Source: Undaria pinnatifida
Taxonomy: Eukaryota > Sar > Phaeophyceae > Laminariales > Alariaceae
Length of the DNA stretch: 64,000 bases
Reading direction: 5' to 3'
Assembly: GCA_012845835.1 (NCBI GenBank)
Contig: JABAKD010000010.1
Span: 11,617,973-11,681,972, forward strand
The translations under genes and the position numbers were made by a program. Each line of letters starts with the position of its first letter. Positions within the stretch are counted from its first letter, which is position 1. The notes below the pieces were generated by a model, which made no database searches, had not been told where the DNA came from, and was given only the letters and a program-made list of their open reading frames with translations. This document shows positions 32,136 through 44,100 of the stretch, in pieces.

Positions 32136-35100
32136 CTGAAAAACGAGAGAAAAAAAAGTAGAGAGGCGAGGATCAGGGACACGGTGAAGGGAAGGGGACG
32201 GAAAGGAACGGACAGGACGGGGGGGGGAGGGGAGGCGAGAGGGCAGGAGGCGCGGGGAGAGGAGGGGAGGAGAGGGGTTTGGGTCAGTTAGCTCTAAACC
32301 AATAACAGGCATCCTCTATCCTCTGGCAGGGTACGAACAAAGGCTATGCCGTCCTACTTATGTAGGCGCAGGTCGGGGCGCCAAAAACGTAGTTCCACCT
32401 CCCCCCCGCAGGTGCAGACTCGTTTAGTTCAAGCACCTGGCTATCAATAATATCATCATGGCGCTCCGCTACTTTATCGTTTTTACGCCCCCCCCCCCTC
32501 CCCTGCTCCCACGACTACGGCCACACATGAATATCGAGTACACCCCCGCTCCCCCCCCATGCCCCCCGCGCTTCCTTGATGTACGAGCACCCGCTACCCT
32601 CTACCGTGGAGGCTCGTTTTGATCTGTTTGAAACAAAACTCAACTTTGTGTCGGCAGACTGACTAGAGGCCGCCCCCCCCCCCCGCCCCCCCCCCACCTC
32701 ATAACTACACCCCCTCCCCTCTCCTCCCCCCGCATGCGCCCGCTTCTCACCGACTGGATCGCAGCTCTTAGCTTCCTCCTGGCGTTGAAGAGTCTGAGCT
32801 CTTTGAGGCCCTCTCCGAGGTCGTGGTCAGCCATGCTCGGCAAGTCCGTGGAGAGCCAGGGGTGCTCTAGCGCGTCGGCCGCCGTGATCCGCGTGGTTTG
32901 GTCCACGATCAACATCTTCTTGATTAGATCCTGTTTCGGGACCATTATTTCGGATAGTACGAGTAGCGAGTGTGAGATGGGGGGGGTCTCATTTATTGCT
33001 TGCCAAGTCACTTGACGATTGACCACGCCTCCCTTTCGAGACGGAGCAGCGTTCCTACTCTAATAGAAACACCTGCAACATGGGGGGTGGGTGGTACTCA
33101 GTTTGTGCATGGCCGTAGTCGTATGACCGTAGACCCTCGCATCCCTACTATGCCGGGACGGAGCACGTCGGGTTTTCAACAACCAGGCAGACATTGCTTG
33201 CACCAAGCGCGAAGCGCCGTGAGGTGTTTGACAAGTCGCATGAAGGGTGAACTGCATTCTTCCAAGAACCGCTCGTAAGACGGGACTGTTTTTGTTGCTT
33301 ATGGATGACAGCGCCAATGAGTTACTTTGTTTTCTGGTGTGGCCACTCCAGAGACAGCAATGGGTATTACTATGTAACTGCCTCGTGGGTGCCTTGCCAT
33401 ATTCGCACAACGTGACACGGTCATTCCCCTCGTGCGCCATGGGGCGGGGCATGGTTTGGTCAAAAATCAGCAGTTTCTTGGTAAAACCCTACCAAAACAT
33501 TTTACAAAAATGTGGATAGTAGAAATGACGAGATGAGGGGGAAGGGGGGGCATGTCATTGGTCAAAAGACCAGCTGCTTCTTGATAATGCCCTCTGTTTC
33601 GACAAACAATATGCGTAGTACGAGTAGAGAGCGCAAGATGGGGGCGGCGGGGGGGAAGGCATCATTTGGTCAACGATCAACAGCTTCTTGATAATATCCT
33701 TTTGTTTTACAATGGATAGTCCTAACAAAGAGCACGAGATGGAGGGGAGAGGGGTCAACGTTTCCAATGAAGAAGCATAACACCAGCTGCGGACATAAAA
33801 GCCAACTAACTGAAGCTTTCTTTTGGGATCGCCCGCAACAAAAAAAACACCAGAGGTCCTTTGTTATACTGAGCAACTCCCCGGGAAACACTCCAGGTTT
33901 TTTAGAGGTCATGACCTGACCCGCGAACCTTGGCAGGAGGCTTTCAAAAGCTCGTGGGTCGAGTTCGGTGGGGTCAGGAAAGGTTCGAGATCTCACGGGT
34001 CGGGTTGGATCACCCGACCCGACCCGACCCGACCCGACCCGACCCTACCCGACCCGACCCGACCCTACCCGGCCCGACCCGGCCCGGCCCGGCCCGGCCC
34101 GTGAAAAGCCTCGAAATAATCTAGGGTCGACAAAAGAATACGCAATTAACACTGAAAAGCCTTCAAGTAATCTATTAATAGCGTCAACAAGAGAATACCC
34201 AACTAACACGTGTGCTGAGACTACATCCAAGTCGTGCTGGGGATGGATACAAAAAATATCGATCTAGTCCAGGGCAATGATTCATTGGGGACCATGTGTT
34301 TTTGGGCCAATCGCGTGGCTCGTGGGGATTTCTTTTTTACTTGATTCTAGGGTGTACCCGTTTTAGACTCCAAACGGAACGATACCAGTTTTGGGGGTAT
34401 TGCTCATGTAGCAATCAATACCCGTACAAAGAGTTGCCCTAGCATTCAAAAAGTTAAAACATTGATTCATCTACAAACCGCAAAAACACACTTGAATGTT
34501 TTACTTTACAGCGGTGGTACACCGTAAATGCTCTATTACAGCGGTGGTGCCTCTGTAGTGCCGGTATGTGCACTACAGAGGGAAATATGGGCACTATAGC
34601 GGTACCCGGCACTACTCCGCACACTGCCACTGCAGCGGATCCATCTCGCGGCAGTGGTGCAGCAGATTCCAAGAATTTTCTGAGAGAGCTCCTCACACGA
34701 GGAGCTAGCTCAATCTCTCACCCGAAACATGGCTTCGAAGGCGTTCTTTCGCGCGACCCGACTAAGCTTCTACCTGGTATGCCCTAGTCCTAGAACAAAG
34801 TGCACTCGTAAAATTACTTGATTAAACGGCAGTTCCTCAGTTGAGTAGCTCAACCGGCAAGGTATACCTTTTTTTGGCTAAAAAAGTGCAGTGCCTACCT
34901 TGGGATGACTCAGCGGGCAACCGGCACTCCTCAACCGGCACTATAGAGGGACTACCACTGTACCTGGAACTGCTCATACTGCAATGGGTTACCCGATTTA
35001 AGAGTTTTCATAATTAGACACAACGGACTTGGCCCCTGTACAGCTCCAAAACTCCTCCCTACACTAATTCTAAGTAACTTGTCCCCCAAAACGCGTTTCC

Positions 35101-38100
35101 AGTACGTAGTGGAAGGGTTAAGAGCAGTCAAATTGGCCTGTCACGTCTTGTGACGCCTACACTAAAACGTATTATGATACCCAATCTTATTTAAGAGCGG
35201 CACGGAGATAAGAGCGACAACACTGGCCTGTCCCCGAGGGGTTCTTAAATCGGATACTCCACCGTACTACTGCAGCCGCACCTTTGCTTCTTCCGAAACT
35301 TGGCCCCAGTACTTGGTGTGGAACTTGAAGCGACCCATTTTGATCTTCCGGTACATGCGCGTCTGGTTCTCGTCGGTGAACGGGGGATAGCCGCAGAGCA
35401 GGATGTAGATGATAACACCCATGCTCCACATGTCCACCGACTGTTGTTGATGGCGTTGTTGGAGTTGTCGTTGTTGGCGTTGCGCGCACGACGAGAGGCC
35501 AAAAAAAAAAGTTATTAGACGTCGAGAACACGAGATGAAATTGTGTATCTTGGGTGGTTTCATTTGCGCCGCCATCGATGGCCATTAATATATATTTCGC
35601 CCATTCCATACACATATGCCTTATACGAGTTAATGTAAGAACACATTTCATCGGGGGCAACAACACGGATACGGTACTAGCATAGCAGGCTCCCATCGGC
35701 ACTACTCGACCGGCACTACATGGGGGAACTCTTACTGTATTTTTTGGCTTTAAAACCCTCACCGTGCCGTACGGCTTGCCGTTTAGGATCTCCGGGGCCA
35801 CGTAGGCAGGCGTCCCACACATGTCCTTGACGAAGCCGTCTCGTACGCTGCACGCGAAGCCGAAGTCGGCGAGCCTGATGCTCAGGTCGTCGGTGGGCGA
35901 CGCCAGAAGAAGATTCTCGGGCTTGAGGTCTCGGTGCACGACGTCCTTCCCGTGCATGTACTTGATGCCGCCCAGGAGGACGCGGCAGAGGTCTCGCGCC
36001 TCCTCCTCGTTGTAGAAGACCTTTGTTTTGCACATTTTTTTTGTTTTGGTTTTACGTCGTGGATTTTCGTTTTTTGGTTTTCGTTTTATTGAGCACGAGC
36101 CCGTTCAGTCGGCACACCAAAATAAAACAAAATTTGACAAGGGATTCGGGGAAGGGGGAGGACGCGGGGAGAAATGACGGGGCGGGGGAAGAGGGGTAGG
36201 GCGGGGGGAAGGAGGAGGAGGAGGAGGAGGAGGAGGAGGAGGAGGAGGAGGAGGAGGAGGAGGAGGAGGGGAGGATCAATTATTAGTTATTATGTACACA
36301 TCGATTGAGTGATTGATCGATTGATTGAGTGACTGATTATTCGGTCCGTTTGTTTGTTTGATTGATTGATTGGTTGGTTGGTTGATTGATTGATTGGTTG
36401 ATTGATTGGTTGATTGATTGATAGATAGATAGATTGATTGATTGATTGATTGATCGATCGATCGATCGATCGATCGACCGATTGCTTGATTGATTGCTTG
36501 ATTGATTGATTGATCGCTCGATTTATGGATTGCTTGGTTGATTGATTGGTTGATTGATTATTTGGTTGATTGATTCATTTATTCTTTGGGGCGAACCAAC
36601 CTGGACCACACCCGTTATAACCCCCACAGCAACCCTTACCCCGGCTACAACCGTACCACACAATGCCCATTAATATTTGTCCCGGTGGCCGGGGGGCCAA
36701 ATCGTCGTCTTTGACTTGAAATCTAGGCACAAACGACAACAGGGTTTACTCTGCGGCTGGGGCGGAACCAGACGGGGCCATTGCTGTGAGCTTTGAAAAG
36801 TTCCCGAAAGGAAACACTTCTGTTTTAACCTACATTGGTAATGCAGTGAACAACCTTCTTCGACCCCAGATACAGATACTAAAACAGTGGAGTAGTGCAG
36901 TGTTACGTCTTTGTCAGATGTCTCGTGTGACCGCGCAGCAAGAACAGTAATAGCAGTACACCCGGTATGACCGCGTAGCACTACCAGTAGTAGTACACCC
37001 GGGGTGGCTGTGCAGCAATACCAGTAACAACAGTAGTACAACCTGTGTGACCGTGCAGCAATGCCAGTAATATTAGTACAACCTGGTATGACCGTGTGGC
37101 AATACCATGAATAGTAGTAAATCTGGTATGGCCGTCCGTGTAGCCATACCAGCAATAGTAGTACACCCACTGTTAACAGTAATATAGCGCACCCGGGGTG
37201 ACCGTGCAGCAATACCAGTAACAGCAGCAGTACAACTGGTATGGCCGTGCAGCAATACCAGTAATAGTACAAACTTGTGTGACCTTGTAGCCATACCAGC
37301 AATGGTAGCATAGCGCACCTGGTGCGTGACCGCGCAGCAATACCAATAGTAAGAGTAGTACACCCACTAGTAATAGTAGCACACCCGGTGTGGCCGCGCA
37401 CCTGTACCAGTAATAGCAGCACAACTTGGTGTGACTATGCAGCAACACCAGCAATAGTATAACTGGTGTGACCGTCCGTGAAGCATTACCAGTAACAGCA
37501 GTGGTACAACCTGGTGTGACTGCGCAGCAATACCAGTAGCAATTGTAGTACACGTTACTACGGGTGTCGTACCCCCCCTCCCTTTTACAACCGAAAGAAT
37601 GTTTCACACTACGATACAGTAATTTGAAGTACGACGATATTAGTTAAAAAAAAAACTTGGGGGCGGTTGTACTCGATGTTCATGCATGGCCGTAATATGA
37701 AGACCATAGACCCTCGCATCCCTACTATGTCGGGACGGAGCACGTCGGGTTTTCACCAACCAGGCAGACATTGCTTGCACCAAGCGCGAAGCGCCGTGAG
37801 GTGTCCGGCGAGTCGCATGAAGGGACAGGTGCATTCTATCCGTGGGGGAAGCTCTAAAGGATAAAGTCAACTGGGACAATCGGACGAAACTCCCGTACGT
37901 CGTGGCCAGCCCGGGCTGGTTCGGGTGCCCGATACTACACTATACTATACTATACTATACTATACTATAATATACTATACTATACTACAAGGTTCCCCTT
38001 CGGGATGCGCGTAACGTGAAATCCCGGGGGCGTCGCAAGGCGAAAAGGGAGACACCGGTAACATACGTATACATATTTTCCCACCTATAATGGTGTTACG

Positions 38101-41100
38101 CGTACTCACATAGATGCACCCCACTGCTCTTCTTAGAGGAAACGTGTGGCATGAGCTAGTGCATTGCTCCAAAGAAGAGTAGTGCTCAGCGGGAAGAGAC
38201 TGATAACGGTGAGTGCACGTTGTACTGATGTACGCGCAAACGAATTATTAGTGGTCAGGGGATGCTGTGTACCGTACGCGGAATAGTGTCCGTTACTATA
38301 TAGTACGTCACATACATGTGTTTGCACTTGGTGGTAATGGATAGGGTTGACCAGCGATTGTCAGCCGCTCTTGGATGTTGTACAAAAATTAATTAATTGG
38401 TTGGCGGCGACAATTTCGGTGTGTGTGGCGTACGTGGTAGGATTTTCCATGAGTTGGACGGAGTGCTCAACGCTTTGTTTGGTACTGTGTTTGAGGGGAA
38501 CCGAAACCTTGATGTAGTCCTCGTTTATCGCCGTAGAAAGTAGAGCTAGATCGATCGCGTTCCCGCCTGAACCCGCAACTACTTGATGTGCATGTGGTCA
38601 GAAATGTATGTGTGTATGATATGTGTTTACGATAATAGCAGCTGACCTTGAACCGATCCACCCAGCCAATCAGATGGCATCCTGGGCGCGTGGCGAACGC
38701 TGAAATAGAACTGTAGTACCCGATTTTGGCCACAGCAACACCGTGTATGCGATCATTTGACTTCCTAGATACTACTGCTGCTTTATGGAAGGATATTCGA
38801 TTTACATCGGAATGGCATCTACGCTATATTGTCGGAGGGCAAACGATATAATAATAATATACCTGGAGTTTGGCTATCGCTAATAAGAAGTTATATATCC
38901 TTGAACCCTACCCACGGTCCCACTCTGCCCCAAAAACAAATTGGCCTGGTCGAGACTCGCGTGCATGCTGCGCTCGCGATGCCTGCCACCCTCGCCGAGC
39001 TCGACGCCATCTTCCAAGCTTTCCCCGCTTTATGTCCCTGTAAGCCCCGTCTCCCACGCGGAGAGATGCAAGCCGTGCTCTGTGGTGCTCGTTCCAACAC
39101 TCGGCTGCTCCCGGCCTCTACCTCCCAGCCTTCTCCTGCTGGCATCTGCTCTGTCCGGAAATATAATACCGAGGCATGTCTTTTTGTTCAAGTAAAAACG
39201 GTCCTTACATTCGGACACGTCTAGATACCCCGCAAGAGAAGGATAAACACACCGGGTCAACCACGCCCACAGACGTTTTCGCTCCTGCCTCGACGAGCGC
39301 CCGCCCGCGCGGCAGGAGAGCGCAGGCCGGTTTACCCTTGTCTGCACCCATGCCCACGCACCCACGTCGAGATCCGGAGCCGAAACGGCCCAGGGCGGCG
39401 CGCCCCTAAACGCCACACCTATCCAATCCACATGTGTACTGCTACTACATACTGCTGTATGTTGCTGCTACTGCTGCTGTTGTGCTGCTGCTAAGGTTAA
39501 TTTAGTCCGGGCGGTTGCTGCTACTGCTGCTGTGCTGCTAGTTGAGTAGCGGGCCATTCTTTCACGACCAAAACAACGAAGAACAAAAATTGTAAAAGTT
39601 TCATCAAAATATCAAAACTTGAAAAAACAATTTGGGGTGTTCCAAGTGACCTGCTCGTCTCAGGGAGGCGGAACGCAATCCCTTGCCAAATAGAGCCAGC
39701 TAGGCGACGTTCAATGCGCCGAGCGCCGCCACGGAGCTCGGCCGAGATCCAGACATGCTTCATAATGTACCCATGGCAGGCTAGCTTGCCCCGCGGCCGA
39801 AAGTGCGAGAAGAAACACTCGGTCGCGGGAGAGCAGCGAGCAAAAAAAAACGAAGATGACATTTTACATCTACATATACATGCACTATACTATACTATAC
39901 TATACACTATACTATACTATACTAGCTGCCCCGGGTTCGTGCTACGATAGGGGGTAGCATTTTTTTTTTTTTCTTGTAAATGTCCGGGCTCTTTAACGCC
40001 TTTACAACTGGAACCCTTTTGGGGGACAAATTCGCTTGAATTTAGTAAAGAGATTTGGGGGCTCTACACGGTTAACTCCTTTCTTGTTCATCACGAATTA
40101 TCGGGTCCAGCGAGCGACCGCTGTCCAGTTGTAAACAACAGCTCTGTTCGCGTGTGCTAGCAGTCTGCCAGCACCGTCCTGTGCGATATCCACTTCGTAT
40201 TCCCACAAGCGCGATCAACCAAACAATGCCAGCTGCTGCTGTCAAAGTAAGCTACGTACTTCGTACTCCGCCAAAGAATATGTACCATAACGCCGAATTC
40301 TCTCTAGAACAACTAACAACATATTATTCTTAAATCGGTTCCCGATTCCTAATAAATGTTTCTCTTTGAGACTTCAATCGAGAAAATTTGACAACGAAAA
40401 TTGACGATTACGACATTGGCCGCTGCTGGTTGGTGGGGGATGACAAAAACTGGTGTCCGAACTACAGCATTGCAAAGATTCGTACGGGACCGGTGAATCA
40501 TGATCTCTACTCGTACTGCTTGCTGCGCGCTCACGCTATACACTCGTAGACGCTTAAAAATATCGCGAATCGTCGTTTTCTCGGTAGCTCTACACGAGTC
40601 CCTACAGGATTTTACAGTAACCCCTTCACGACCGGAAACCCGTTTTTTTTTAGGACAAATTACTTGATAATATTAATATGAATAAGGCGTTTTGTGGTTC
40701 TGAAGGAGCTATAACCCAATACCGTCGGAACGTCATGGTAGTTTCGCAATATGAGCACTTCTAATCATTTTTATATATATAGGCCATCGGGTTGCACTAT
40801 CAGCTTCCTCAAAATTACTTTTGCTTTTAAATCTTCCGGCGGATGGGAAAAAAAAAAAGGATAAGCCCATCTCACCACACTTCCACGTATTTTCATACAC
40901 GTCGTGTGTCAATGTAACTCAATTGTGTGCGTAATCCAGCTCTAGCCGGCGTGTCCTTCAGTTCCCGTGGTAGCGATAGCGCGAGCTGTCCCTACCGGCG
41001 CGCGGTCCCCGTTACTACAGCAGCGCAAGCTGCCTTTTTCGGTGGGCGGGGTACTTGTATGGAGCTCCTCAACGGAGGAAGGAGCCTCAGCCAAAAAAAG

Positions 41101-44100
41101 GTATGTCTTCACCGTGTGCTATTGTTAATAGTACATACCCTATGTGACGGTGTATAGCACACCCCCTCGGACGAGTTTCGTGTGCAGATTTTTCGACGAC
41201 CGGTAAAGTCTAAACGCCGAGCGACACGTCTATGGGAGGATCTGGACGACATCCTCCCAAAGCCGCCACCATTGCTATTCGTGCCGCGCTGGTTTCGGAG
41301 GAAACCGGCTCAGGATTTCGTCCCAGGGGATGTGTTATCCCAGAGAGGGTGTTACACACTGTCATATACGATAGGAGAGTTTCCATTTATTCCAGAAAAT
41401 TGTTGGCATGCTCTTTAAATTATATATAACCCAACCCTAACCCTGACCCTAACCCAATGAAACGCAACCAACCAATGTAGGGTGAACCCCCCTTCGTCTC
41501 GTACACAGCGTGCGTCAACCATTTCCTCGAATAAGTGGTAAGCTCTACTTAGGATGTGTCGATGCTATAATCAGTTTTCATATGATACGAGTCGTCGTCA
41601 CTTTTCCAGTCTCGAGCCCCCAAAAACGCTAAAGATGTCAAGGTACGGCTTCGAAAGGCCTGTAGCTATTTGAATTGAGATAATTTGGCCGGTTTTCGTA
41701 TGATAAGGTTGGCTTTTATCATTCGGGATACTAAGAATGTTCCTTCAAGTGCTTTTCTTAGCGTTTTCCTGACTCCATAGCCAGAAGGTTAGAGGTGTGG
41801 GAGTGGGTTTTGAGCCGCGTCTTCGACTGGTCTAGTTCGTAGAACCGGAGTTTCCTCGAATCTCCCATATTGCTGCATATGCGGCTCATCAGGGTGGGCT
41901 AGTGTTAAGACACGGCCTCGAAAGGCCTGCAATTATTTGAATTGACATCATTTGGCCGGTTGTCGCATGATAAGGTTGGCGTTTCTCATTCGGGATAGTC
42001 AGGAAATAGAACGGAGGCACGTGCCCCCGTTCCCAGAAGCCATCCGGGGCTCTGGTGGAATCTAATACAGCTATGTCTCTCCTAAGGCTAAGAAAGTGAG
42101 TTCTCTCTCGAGGACCTGTTCAATAAGCAGACCTGCAGGGGACACTCTGTGTGCCCGCCCAATACCCTTACGAAGGGGTGAACACGAGTCTTACGTACAT
42201 TCGTCAACCGTAGATACAACCGTCACCCACAGGCATAAAAGGCATCAACGATACTCATAGGAGTTGAACCCAACCGCATTGTATAATAAGTCAGCCAAAT
42301 GTATAGGCATAAAATATTAAATTCAACCATATGTACAACTAACTACTGTTGTTGAGGGGACGGGGGGGAAGAGCCTGCTCAGTGACCCTGGATCTGACTT
42401 ACATCTAGGGAGGGAGGAAAAGAAAGAAAAAGTGCGAAGATAATAAACGGGATGAGCAAGAAAACAACAACTACAACAACTCAATAACCTGTTCCTATAC
42501 TTGCGAAGTATACCTGGTACTAATACCTGGTATCTGGTATGTGTTGAGGCCAACAAGAGGTATACACCAAACAAACCATACCTGGTACCTGGTAGGTACC
42601 AACTTCAACCATGCGTAGGTCATAGTGCAACCATAGGTATGAAATTCGACCATGCGAATAGGCGTAAAGGTCAGCGACAGCTACAAAATTCAAAAACAGG
42701 TACACGGCGTAGGCACAAAAACTGGTGCCACACCGCACCCACCTTTTGTACGATGCGGTCGAACAGCTCTCCTCCGGCCATCAACTCCAGCACCATGTAG
42801 AAGTACTTAGGATCGTTGTCGTAGAAGCGTTCGATGTGCACCACGTTCGGGTGCGTCATCTCGCGCAGGATGCGGGCCTGTTCATCGTTGACGTTGGTGA
42901 TGTTGTCATTGTTGAATGTTGTTGTTGTCGTTGATGTTGTTGTTCATGTTGGTGGTGGTGAACGTTTGGAGGTTGTTTTGCCGTCGATGTTGTTTCATGT
43001 TGAAGTTGGTGCCGATGTCAAAAGTTGGTGTTGCATTTCATGTTGGCGTTGGTTTCGTCCGGAGAGAAAAGCAAGCGGTTAGGCAAAAAAGGAAGGATTC
43101 ATGACGATGCGGGATCACGGACGACACACTCACAACAACGAAGGGGTCGCCGAAACCGAATCGATCCTTACTCACCATGTAACCTATTTGTCGCGCTGTA
43201 TTTTCATGAAAAACTACTCTCTCTCTAACACGTCAGGTGCGACTTCGCTAAATTTAGGGTCAATACTCATTTTTGCAAGCTGCGCGATACACCACCCACT
43301 CGCTCTAACAGACGCATTATCCTTTGAATGCATAATACATTTCTTCATTCAATGTGTAAAAAAGCGTGTCCTGTACCAGGTTTGCAGTAGTAACGAGAGC
43401 ATCTAAATTTTACACGCATTCACCAAGAATTCTCTGTAAAATCTACTGGTATGATTGGGGGGGGGAAAAACAGCGCAGCAACATATCCGGAAAGAAAGAA
43501 AGCCTCCATCGACACACCCGCTCCGCCTCGCTATTCGATTCCTCCTCTCAGCTAACGCCGAAACGGAAAACTTGTACCTATTCGTACGGCACCAACAGGT
43601 ATCAAATCCAAAACGACTCCCCAACAGATCACCGGGGCATTTGTATTTCACACCTCCTGCAGTACACGGCACCGGGTGATATTCTTTTCAGATGCCTCAC
43701 AACGTTATCACCGGGGGTGTGATATACATTGTCGAATAAGGTACGAAGAAAAAAATATCTTCTACACACCTCAGCTGTGAGTATCGATAAATTTAGGGTC
43801 GATACTCATCTTTGCAAGCAGCGTGATACATCGGCCGCTCGCTTACGCTATACCTGGTATAGATTATACCACGCACCTCATCGTAAACACTCTGTTTGTC
43901 CTCGTCCTTGAGGCCCTCTCGGGTTATTCGCTTGACGGCAAACTCGGTCGGCGGTGGCGGCAAGCCCTCCTTCCCCGCCGCCGCAGCTGCGCCCCCCTTC
44001 CCCTTGGCAGTGGCCTTGAAGACCGTCGCGAATGCGCCCTCTCCGAGCTTCTTCCCAATCTCAAAGTTGTCCGAAAACTGGCCGAACGAGACCAGCCTCT

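Noticed and set aside
32515-32697. Possible extra kinase-gene exon before the terminal exon
   Set aside because: The frame is Gly/Arg-rich from poly-C/G tracts and has no good acceptor. The 32073-32135 exon with a strong acceptor fits the family better.
35187-36035. A single 282-codon kinase frame across 35187-36035
   Set aside because: It reads through the 322-bp intron and loses the kinase frame after GKPYGT. Splicing at ACG|GTGAGG to 35440 restores subdomain IX.
36670-37422. 250-codon minus-strand frame, apparently membrane-like
   Set aside because: Its repeats mirror the 60-bp minisatellite. Parallel frames are open in other phases, as expected from a stop-poor repeat.
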